Origin: DASPTR01 sp964475545
GTDB lineage: Archaea > Thermoproteota > Bathyarchaeia > Bathyarchaeales > Bathycorpusculaceae
Reading direction: 5' to 3'
NCBI GenBank assembly: GCA_964475545.1
Contig: CAYYXF010000080.1
Location: 1 to 6,166 of the forward strand
DNA length: 6,166 nucleotides
Positions 1 through 5,084 of the stretch are shown here, in pieces (position 1 is the first letter of the stretch; each line of letters starts with the position of its first letter). The notes under the pieces were generated by a model, which did not search any database, was not told where the DNA came from, and saw only the letters and a program-made list of their open reading frames with translations. Position numbers and translations under genes: made by a program.

Positions 1-2
1 CG

Positions 3-59
3 TCTGTTGCTGACCTGCCAACACTCATATCGCACATCAACAACGTTCCTGGCGACTGA
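3..59 (+). CDS. Possible C-terminal end of an unidentified plus-strand gene
   Basis: Frame 3 is open from the left edge to a TGA at 57-59 and reads as 18 codons ending LPTLISHINNVPGD. The residue mix looks protein-like, and a gene converging on the amidotransferase gene would fit the 15-nt gap between the two stops. The piece is too short to identify a family, and an open frame of this length can occur by chance. Treat it as a hint that a gene lies to the left, nothing more. Confidence 0.3.
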   Translation, partial: SVADLPTLISHINNVPGD

Positions 60-74
60 GCCCCTGCCCCAATT

Positions 75-1097
75 TCACATATTTTCCTCAGAGTCCATTT
101 CAACGCGGTCGCCGCGTTTTCTCACATAGGCAAAAACTGCAAACAGCGCTACTGCAACAAGAAATGGCAACGTAACAACCAGTGAAAATTCAGGTATTGT
201 CGTAACATCAGCAATTATGACTGGTGGATCGTCCATCGTCAAGATAACCAAGCTGAGCTCACTCAGACTCACCCAACCACTTTCATTGCTAGCCGGCGGT
301 TGAGATGCCAATGCACAGTACCTGGGAGGAGTTTCGTTGATGTAATAGTAGAGAGTGTTACCTCGGCAGAACCCCCAAAGCGTTTCTCCGTCAGTGAGGA
401 AGAAATTCATAGCCCCTGAATCATGTTCGACAATATCACGCGCGGCTTTGGCTATACCCAACGTCGCGTTCCAGTCATTTTCTTCCGCACATTTCAAAAT
501 GTAAAGCATATAGAGTTCAGAGTCAACCACTTTCGTATCGTTCCAGTTGTCTCCGACTGTAGGCGGGTTCTGCTCCAAGTATAGTGGCCCGATAAGATCA
601 GTTAGCGTGATTTTGGACAGACCACCATTGTGCCCGAATGCCCACCACTTTCCATGCTTGTAACGCATGAATGGGTGAGGGTCTGGAATATCTGAGGCGC
701 CTGATGTTGCGATCCGAACGTGACCCACTGCAACACGTGCACCGCTGTGGGCTAGCTCTTGTGCAGCTAAGTTGAAATTAGAGTCAGCGTTTGCGGCGAG
801 TTTACTTCTGAAAACTTTGGGTTCACTATTATTGTAGTAAGCAAGGCCCCAGCCGTCATCGTTAGAGGCTCCAAGATTCTTCAGGGAGTATGGCAAGTTC
901 ACTAGGTGATCCAGAACGACTTCTTCCGCTACTGAAGCTGCAACCATTGCCCAGAGGCGGCAGTGTTGGCTTGAAGGGTTTTGAGTCTGACAGTGAGCAT
1001 CGGCGAAGTCTATTTCGACTATTGGCGCCGACACAAATGCGCAGCGTAAGACCAAGAGCAGAACCAAGCCCAGCACAATTGTCTTCACGTCAAGCAT
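75..1097 (-). CDS. Exported, membrane-anchored class II glutamine amidotransferase-like (Ntn-fold) protein
   Basis: This 340-residue protein has a class II glutamine amidotransferase (GATase_4/YafJ-EgtC-like) domain. Visible family marks are CRLWAMV with the nucleophile candidate Cys46, GHVRIATSG with Arg128, FGHNGGL with Asn157-Gly158, and VDSE with Asp192. These match the Cys, Arg, Asn-Gly and Asp of the glutaminase site. No synthase or acceptor domain follows. Residues 1-24 look like a signal peptide (hydrophobic 7-17, possible cleavage after Ala24), and residues 301-328 form IPEF, a membrane span and RKR, resembling PEF-type archaeal surface anchors. Five N-glycosylation sequons (Asn89, 186, 210, 254, 271) and several cysteines fit an outside location. 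The oddity is that Cys46 is internal: relatives start Met-Cys and need a free N-terminal Cys, so residues 25-45 would have to be removed, as in amidotransferases with propeptides. The ATG at 1097 lacks a strong ribosome binding site. The substrate is unknown; it may be an amidase or peptidase rather than a transferase. Confidence 0.8.
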   Translation of the reverse strand: MLDVKTIVLGLVLLLVLRCAFVSAPIVEIDFADAHCQTQNPSSQHCRLWAMVAASVAEEVVLDHLVNLPYSLKNLGASNDDGWGLAYYNNSEPKVFRSKLAANADSNFNLAAQELAHSGARVAVGHVRIATSGASDIPDPHPFMRYKHGKWWAFGHNGGLSKITLTDLIGPLYLEQNPPTVGDNWNDTKVVDSELYMLYILKCAEENDWNATLGIAKAARDIVEHDSGAMNFFLTDGETLWGFCRGNTLYYYINETPPRYCALASQPPASNESGWVSLSELSLVILTMDDPPVIIADVTTIPEFSLVVTLPFLVAVALFAVFAYVRKRGDRVEMDSEENM

Positions 1098-1114
1098 TGT
1101 ACACGCCCTGCCTA

Positions 1115-1126
1115 GGTCTATAGAAA
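1115..1126 (-). promoter_or_regulatory. Possible TATA element of the amidotransferase gene
   Basis: The minus strand reads TTTCTATAGACC here, centred about 24 nt before the ATG at 1097. That is near the archaeal TATA-to-start distance and would give a leaderless or nearly leaderless transcript. No purine-rich BRE is obvious, and an AGGG further down could serve as a weak ribosome binding site, so the call is tentative. Confidence 0.3.
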
Positions 1127-1141
1127 GAGAATCCGTCTCTT
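1124..1141 (-). terminator. Short hairpin with T-run after the first DUF35 gene
   Basis: One base past the DUF35 stop codon the minus strand reads AAGAGA, a 5-nt loop (CGGAT), then TCTCTT and one more T. The arms are a perfect 6-bp inverted repeat ending in pyrimidines. It could end or weaken the thiolase-DUF35 transcript before the amidotransferase gene, whose possible TATA element lies directly next to it. The T-run is short, so read-through is likely. Confidence 0.35.
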
Positions 1142-1142
1142 G

Positions 1143-1544
1143 CTACGTGGGCTTGAAGTGATATCTTGGCCATTGCGGCCATTGGTTAGTCGTATTGCAT
1201 GCTTCAAAGACTATGGATAGTGGCATTCCTATCTTTATCTCGTCAAGCGCTACGTCTTTGATCATTCCTGGAATCTTCAGACCATTGTTGAATCTAATGA
1301 TGCCTATTGCGTATGGCGCCATCGCCTGAAACTGTGCTGGCGCAATGTGAATAATCGTGTAGGTCAACAGCTTTCCCTTAGTTGGAATCGGTGTCCATTC
1401 GAATTCCTTTGAGAGGCACTCGTCGCACAGTGGTCTAGGTGGAAAGTGGGTTTTCCCGCACTTCTTGCATTTTCCGCCCATCAGTTTTCCTTCACCCATA
1501 AGCTTGTAGAGTTGTTCTATCGTGAATGGCTGCTGTGCGCTCAT
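1143..1544 (-). CDS. DUF35 OB-fold/zinc-ribbon acyl-CoA-binding partner of the thiolase
   Basis: This is a 133-residue protein of the normal compact DUF35 size. An N-terminal helix (about 8-20) leads into a rubredoxin-like zinc ribbon with Cys26, Cys29, Cys40 and Cys43 (CKKCG and CDEC), then an OB-fold barrel from about residue 50 to 128. In archaea, DUF35 proteins bridge acetoacetyl-CoA thiolase and HMG-CoA synthase and provide a shared CoA-binding site. In actinobacteria, DUF35 domains pair with thiolase-fold aldolases. Its ATG directly follows the TAG of the thiolase gene with no gap, so the two are surely co-transcribed and probably form a stable complex. No HMG-CoA synthase gene lies beside this pair, although archaeal genomes often place one there, so a role outside the mevalonate pathway is possible. 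Confidence 0.9.
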   Translation of the reverse strand: MSAQQPFTIEQLYKLMGEGKLMGGKCKKCGKTHFPPRPLCDECLSKEFEWTPIPTKGKLLTYTIIHIAPAQFQAMAPYAIGIIRFNNGLKIPGMIKDVALDEIKIGMPLSIVFEACNTTNQWPQWPRYHFKPT

Positions 1545-2717
1545 CTAAGCCCTCCTGTAAATGTGCACTGTGGCTGTCGCCCCTGAACCTCCAACGTTGT
1601 GGGTTAAACCGATCTCTGCATCTTTGACCTGCCTCTTATCTGCCTGCCCAGTTAGCTGTAGATATATCTCGTAGGCTTGGCCGGTTCCAGTTGCGCCGAC
1701 AGGGTGTCCCTTCGACTTCAGTCCACCACTAGTGTTAACGGGGATTCTTCCGCCGAGCTTTGTTTCTCCCGTCTCGACCAAGCGGGCACTGTCGCCGGGT
1801 TTGCAGAATCCCAAGTCCTCGTAAGCAATCATCTCAGCAATTGTGAAGCAGTCGTGAACTTCAGCAAGATCTGTGTCTTCAGGCCTCACGTTGGCCATGT
1901 CATAAGCCTGTTTAGCCGCGATTCTTGCTGCGGCCAGCGATGTGAAGCTGTCTCTTTCGTACAGGCCTATGGTGTCGCTTGCTTGGCCACTCCCAATGAT
2001 TTGAACGGGCATGTCCGTGTACTTCTTCGCCAGTTCTGGTTTTGTTATGATCAAGCAGCTGGCGCCATCAGTTATCAATGAGCAATCGTAGAGTTTCAAG
2101 GGCCAGGCTACGACGCGTGAGGACATGGCTGTTTCAAGCGTGATTTCCTTTTGCATTTGAGCCTTCGGGTTCATGCTGCCATGGTAGTGGTTCTTTACTG
2201 CAACAAGGGCTAAGTCCTTTTCAGTCGTACCATACTCATTCATGTGAGCGGTAGCCATCAGCGCGTATAAGCCTGGAAAGGTTATGCCCTGCCACTGTTC
2301 AAACGGAAAATCCGAAGCCATGGCTAGGTATTCGGTGACTTCTGCCGTGCTTCTATGCGTCATCTTTTCGACGCCCCCAACCATGACGACATCTGCTAAG
2401 CCTGAAAGCACGGCTTGGATGGCTGCTCTGAGGGCCACTCCGGAAGAGGCGCATGCCGCTTCTGTTCGTGTAGCGGGCACGTGAAGAAGACCCGACCAAT
2501 CGGCCATCGTTGCGCCGGTGTGTCCTTGATGTTCATAGGACTCTCCCATGTGCCCGACGAAAAGGGCTTTAATGTCTTTCTTAGGGTTCAAGTTCGGACA
2601 ACGGTCAAACGCTTCCTTGGCGGCCTCAGCGAAGATTTCCCTAGCGTACAAGCCTTCAAGCTTTCCGAATTTAGACAATCCTGCAGAAACTATCGAGACA
2701 AGCGGTTTACCCTTCAA
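1545..2717 (-). CDS. Thiolase family protein (acetyl-CoA C-acetyltransferase type), catalytically intact
   Basis: This 390-residue protein has the length and motifs of archaeal/SCP2-type thiolases. The nucleophile is Cys89 in TEAACASSG. VHDCF supplies His288 and Cys290, KGHPVGATG supplies His338 near the C-terminus, and LTHNVGGSG (His373-Asn374) forms the last active-site loop, with Asn where bacterial thiolases carry the second Cys. The family condenses or cleaves acyl-CoA by Claisen chemistry; acetoacetyl-CoA formation or beta-ketoacyl-CoA cleavage are the obvious roles. The abutting DUF35 gene indicates a thiolase-DUF35 complex. The start is TTG at 2717. The codons above it contain no ATG, GTG or other TTG before an in-frame TAG, so TTG is the only upstream choice. 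A GGGAG ribosome binding site lies inside a hairpin just before the start. The actual substrate is not evident. Confidence 0.9.
   Translation of the reverse strand: MKGKPLVSIVSAGLSKFGKLEGLYAREIFAEAAKEAFDRCPNLNPKKDIKALFVGHMGESYEHQGHTGATMADWSGLLHVPATRTEAACASSGVALRAAIQAVLSGLADVVMVGGVEKMTHRSTAEVTEYLAMASDFPFEQWQGITFPGLYALMATAHMNEYGTTEKDLALVAVKNHYHGSMNPKAQMQKEITLETAMSSRVVAWPLKLYDCSLITDGASCLIITKPELAKKYTDMPVQIIGSGQASDTIGLYERDSFTSLAAARIAAKQAYDMANVRPEDTDLAEVHDCFTIAEMIAYEDLGFCKPGDSARLVETGETKLGGRIPVNTSGGLKSKGHPVGATGTGQAYEIYLQLTGQADKRQVKDAEIGLTHNVGGSGATATVHIYRRA
1550..1556 (-). promoter_or_regulatory. Ribosome binding site of the first DUF35 gene, inside the thiolase 3' end
   Basis: The minus strand reads AGGAGGG, 5 nt before the ATG at 1544. 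These bases also encode the final Arg-Arg-Ala of the thiolase, followed by TAG and then ATG without a gap. The arrangement fixes the DUF35 start and implies coupled translation. Confidence 0.85.
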
Positions 2718-2723
2718 GCTGGA

Positions 2724-2740
2724 AATCTCCCTTGGAGATT
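2724..2740 (-). promoter_or_regulatory. RNA hairpin that would hide the thiolase ribosome binding site
   Basis: On the minus strand AATCTCC, a 3-nt loop AAG, and GGAGATT form a perfect 7-bp stem. The 3' arm contains the GGAG ribosome binding site, and the arm ends 6 nt before the TTG start at 2717. When folded, the site would be masked, so translation could depend on temperature, a bound factor or ribosome loading. The predicted transcript start near 2749 would include the hairpin. Confidence 0.55.
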
Positions 2741-2770
2741 GGCGCGAGAAGGGACATTCTGCCTAAACAA

Positions 2771-2785
2771 CTATATAGCAATTTG
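2771..2785 (-). promoter_or_regulatory. Archaeal promoter (BRE/TATA) of the intact thiolase-DUF35 operon
   Basis: The minus strand reads GCAAATTGCTATATAG, with the TATA core at 2772-2777 and a purine-rich GCAAA upstream that may be the BRE. Transcription would start about 25 nt downstream, near 2749, giving a leader of about 32 nt. This fits an operon separate from the upstream pair. The TATAGTTG stretch and the preceding GCT recur in the promoter of the other thiolase. Confidence 0.6.
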
Positions 2786-2788
2786 CTA
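2776..2788. promoter_or_regulatory. Perfect 13-bp dyad overlapping BRE/TATA, candidate operator
   Basis: TAGCAA, one central T, then TTGCTA form a perfect inverted repeat on DNA. It shares bases with the TATA box and covers the BRE position of the thiolase promoter. A dimeric repressor bound here would block TBP/TFB. No regulator gene is present in the window. Confidence 0.5.
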
Positions 2789-2826
2789 AATTGGCTTGCA
2801 AAAACCGTTTGAACATGTGAAATCTG

Positions 2827-2832
2827 AAAAAA
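2827..2832 (-). terminator. T-run terminator after the extended DUF35 gene
   Basis: A run of six T on the minus strand (within CTCTTTTTTCAG) lies about 30 nt past the stop codon at 2861. Archaeal RNA polymerase can stop at T-runs without a hairpin. It would separate the two thiolase-DUF35 operons. Confidence 0.5.
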
Positions 2833-2860
2833 GAGATGTAGTTGTGGTGTTTTGCTGATG

Positions 2861-3547
2861 CTACTTCGTGCCAAATGCTTTCTTGACCCAAGCTCGTGTG
2901 CGGTCCATGTCCTCTCTGAAGCGTTTCAGCTCTTCTGGCGTTCTTTTCGGCGCCACGGGCTCTTCTCCAGGCGTTGCGTAGACGTCTAGGAGATCGCCTT
3001 TCGGTTGTTTTTCGATGTGAACGTTGACCTTCAAGCCAATGTTGACTTTTTCAGGGTCAATGTCTCTCATTGTCATGGGCAGGCAAGTGTTTGTTCCGTC
3101 AATTCTGACCATTGCCCCCACTAACGGTTGAAGATGTGCCATAGAAGGCCAAGCAATGACCATGATCGTGTATGAGTGAACCTCTCCCTTCTTTGGAAGC
3201 TCAACCCATCTCGTTTCTTCCAGTTTACATTTTGGGTTGAAGCAGTGTGCTCTAGGAGGGCAGTAGACAAGTCCACATCTTGGGCATTTTGTGCCATAGA
3301 GTTTTCCTTCGAAGAGGCCCATGAAGAATTTTGAGACTTTGCCGTAACTGTGGTGGAACATGCTACCATGCGGCCTGTGCACGATCAGGAATTTTTCAGG
3401 TTTCAAGGTGTTAAGCGTAGGTCCGTCGTTCATTTCGACTATTTTCCATCCTTCAGGTCTCCAGCCGCCTTTGCGCTCCCAATCATTCCACCATTTTTCA
3501 TCAATAGTTTTTTCCTTCAATGTTTTCTCAGTTCCAGGCTGCTTCAT
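2861..3547 (-). CDS. Extended DUF35 OB-fold/zinc-ribbon protein, partner of the degenerate thiolase
   Basis: This 228-residue DUF35 protein is about 95 residues longer than its paralogue in the next operon. Residues 1-70 are an added Trp- and Lys-rich segment. The conserved part begins with a helix around 70-83, then a zinc ribbon with Cys88, Cys91, Cys102 and Cys107. The second knuckle is C-X4-C instead of C-X2-C, and Cys96 could also take part. The OB fold spans about 113-190, and a charged, probably helical tail fills 195-228. SYTIMVIA and the MRDIDPEKVNIG segment align with TYTIIHIA and KDVALDEIKIG in the paralogue. It starts 4 nt after the thiolase stop, so the two proteins are made together and very likely form a complex. 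The extra segments may contact the thiolase insertion or a further partner. Function is inferred from the family only. Confidence 0.85.
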   Translation of the reverse strand: MKQPGTEKTLKEKTIDEKWWNDWERKGGWRPEGWKIVEMNDGPTLNTLKPEKFLIVHRPHGSMFHHSYGKVSKFFMGLFEGKLYGTKCPRCGLVYCPPRAHCFNPKCKLEETRWVELPKKGEVHSYTIMVIAWPSMAHLQPLVGAMVRIDGTNTCLPMTMRDIDPEKVNIGLKVNVHIEKQPKGDLLDVYATPGEEPVAPKRTPEELKRFREDMDRTRAWVKKAFGTK

Positions 3548-3551
3548 TGTT

Positions 3552-4844
3552 TTACACCTCCAACACTATGGCTCCTGCTTGACATCCTGTCCCACCGTGT
3601 CCGTGTATGAACCCTTTCTTAGGCTTGCTCACCTGTCTGCCAGGAGCACCCCACTTCTTGGCGATCTGGTTGCTCAACTGCCAGTATACATCAGCAACTT
3701 GAGCAATTGATGTAGACCCGACTGCATGTCCCTGCGCTGTCAAAGCTCCGCTGAGTTGGCACGGAAGTTCGCCATCGCGCTGTATTACGCCGTCTCTGAC
3801 CATTTTCTTTCCTTCGCCACGTTTGCAGAAGTCAAAGTCCTCCAACCCCGCCAAGACAACACCAGCATAGGGGTCGAAGATTTCGACGAGGCTTATTTCT
3901 TTTCGCGGATTCTTTATCCCAGCGTCTTTGTAAGCCATTCTTGCAGATACTCGAAGGGAGCCAAAGTTAAGCAGGTCTGGGTACGGTGACAAGGGTTTGG
4001 GAACGTTTTTCGGCCAGATCTTCTCGTCCTCTGGGTATAATCCCTTCCACGCGGGATTGTCTGGTCGGTCTCCAGCTCTCATGGTGTCTGAGCCGAAGCC
4101 TACGCCGCTTATCCAGACAGGGTTATCAGTCAGCTTCTTGGTCAGTTCTTCATTTGCCAAAAGCAGGGCAGATGCGCCTTCGCTTGTCATCGCACACTCG
4201 TGCAGCCTGTATGGCCAAGATATTAACCGAGACTTGTAAACGTCTTCTACTGTGATTTTGCTAGAGCCGTGCTGAGCTGGCCATTGAGCGTACGGATTGT
4301 CGAGAGAGTTGTTGTGGCACATTGCTGCAACCTCAGCCAAGTCCTCTTCAGTGTCTCCGTAAACGTGCATTCGTCTGGCCTCCATCGTTGCATAGAATGC
4401 GTTGTAGGTGAAACCTGAAACGAAGTCCCAGTCTGTGTCGCCTGCGATGGCTATGGCCTCGTTGACTTTCTGGATTGGAAGCTCGTTCATTTTCTCCCAT
4501 CCAACAACCAGGACCATAGGAAACATGCCGGAGCGAATCCACAATGCTGCGTTGACTACGGCGTCGATTGGTGTTGCTCCGCCCGATTCTACCCTGTAAG
4601 AGGGAACGCCGCTTAATCCCAGGTAGTCGTTGATTATCCAGTGCATGCATTGCTGTTGTTCAAGAATGTCGCTGAAGTAAGAGTAGCAGCACGCATAGCC
4701 TTTTTTCACAAAGTCGCTAAGCTCGAGTTCAGGAACGTCGTCTAATATCATTTTCATCGCTTCTGCACACATTTCCTCTTGCAACGTGTGTCGTGGGTTA
4801 TCGAATCGCGATATGCTGCCTGCGACTATTCCGACTTTTTTCAA
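3552..4844 (-). CDS. Thiolase-fold protein lacking the catalytic Cys (degenerate or repurposed)
   Basis: The fold is clear over 430 residues: VVGWEKM (114-119), the SWPYRLHECAMTSEGAS block (209-224), LEDFDFC (334-340), GALTAQGHAVGS (366-377) and the final IHGHGG loop (413-418) all align with the neighbouring thiolase. The key residues differ. The nucleophile motif TEAACAS is replaced by VESGGAT, putting Gly89 at the Cys position, and VHDCF is replaced by IFDPY, so the His becomes Phe323 with Tyr326 close by. His373 and His414 remain. An insertion at about 252-292, rich in Pro and Trp, makes it longer than usual. Normal thiolase chemistry through a Cys acyl-enzyme is therefore unlikely. Thiolase-fold/DUF35 aldolases such as Ltp2-ChsH2 show that Cys-independent C-C cleavage is possible; a structural role is the alternative. 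The start is TTG at 4844: an in-frame TGA lies 12 nt upstream and GAGGTGG precedes it. Confidence 0.85.
   Translation of the reverse strand: MKKVGIVAGSISRFDNPRHTLQEEMCAEAMKMILDDVPELELSDFVKKGYACCYSYFSDILEQQQCMHWIINDYLGLSGVPSYRVESGGATPIDAVVNAALWIRSGMFPMVLVVGWEKMNELPIQKVNEAIAIAGDTDWDFVSGFTYNAFYATMEARRMHVYGDTEEDLAEVAAMCHNNSLDNPYAQWPAQHGSSKITVEDVYKSRLISWPYRLHECAMTSEGASALLLANEELTKKLTDNPVWISGVGFGSDTMRAGDRPDNPAWKGLYPEDEKIWPKNVPKPLSPYPDLLNFGSLRVSARMAYKDAGIKNPRKEISLVEIFDPYAGVVLAGLEDFDFCKRGEGKKMVRDGVIQRDGELPCQLSGALTAQGHAVGSTSIAQVADVYWQLSNQIAKKWGAPGRQVSKPKKGFIHGHGGTGCQAGAIVLEV
3555..3561 (-). promoter_or_regulatory. Ribosome binding site of the extended DUF35 gene
   Basis: GGAGGTG on the minus strand lies 7 nt before the ATG at 3547 and within the last thiolase codons. 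It supports this start and coupled expression with the thiolase. Confidence 0.8.
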
Positions 4845-4848
4845 TCTT

Positions 4849-4855
4849 CCACCTC
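4849..4855 (-). promoter_or_regulatory. Ribosome binding site that fixes the TTG start of the Cys-less thiolase
   Basis: GAGGTGG on the minus strand ends 4 nt before TTG at 4844. The in-frame TGA overlaps this region, so no earlier start is possible. Flanking TCTTTC and GGAAGA could form a 6-bp stem (one G-U pair) with GAGGT in the loop; this is weaker than the hairpin of the other thiolase. Confidence 0.7.
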
Positions 4856-4890
4856 AATTTTGAAAGATGTAGTTAGTGAATTCCAGCAAC

Positions 4891-4904
4891 TATAAGCTTT
4901 TCGC
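4891..4904 (-). promoter_or_regulatory. Archaeal promoter (BRE/TATA) of the Cys-less thiolase-DUF35 operon
   Basis: The minus strand reads GCGAAAAGCTTATAG, a good BRE (CGAAAA) followed by a TATA element centred near 4894. Start of transcription would fall near 4869, leaving a leader of about 25 nt that contains the ribosome binding site. Confidence 0.65.
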
Positions 4905-5048
4905 GGTGCTCCCATGTCTTTCTAGTGGAACTACATGCAGCGGGCATAGCAATTGAGGCTTCACATCGAGACGTACTCCTAGAGACGGGCAAAGAGGTGA
5001 ATCGTTTGACATTCAAATTAGTGCGCTGATGGCAGCTTGCAGCATCAC
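4905..5048. other. Divergent intergenic region with no confident gene
   Basis: This stretch lies between the two divergent promoters. The only open frame of note is a 34-codon GTG-started frame on the plus strand (4925-5029), which has no ribosome binding site. A 5-bp inverted repeat, TGATG (5027-5031) and CATCA (5043-5047), sits directly before the plus-strand BRE and might be a regulator site, but it is too short to trust. Confidence 0.4.
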
Positions 5049-5062
5049 GAATCTTTTTATAA
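5048..5062 (+). promoter_or_regulatory. Archaeal promoter of the PKS-like gene, leaderless geometry
   Basis: CGAATC followed by TTTTTATAA reads as a BRE plus TATA box centred near 5059. The ATG at 5085 lies about 26 nt downstream, where transcription itself should begin. The bases just before the ATG (CACTCTTACTGGC) hold no ribosome binding site, so the mRNA is probably leaderless. Confidence 0.65.
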
Positions 5063-5084
5063 TTTTCTGATCACTCTTACTGGC

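Noticed and set aside
1039..1097. Amidotransferase as a lipoprotein through Cys19
   Set aside because: The residues before Cys19 are Val-Leu-Arg, and Arg next to the Cys does not fit a lipobox; a C-terminal anchor is present instead.
3350..3710. Plus-strand open frames of 80-130 codons across the thiolase and DUF35 genes
   Set aside because: They lie antisense to well-supported genes, have no family motifs and no promoter or ribosome binding site, and are best explained as shadows of the minus-strand codons.
3552..4844. Cys-less thiolase as a pseudogene
   Set aside because: The frame is full length, has a strong ribosome binding site and a good promoter, keeps most fold motifs, and is tightly coupled to a DUF35 partner.
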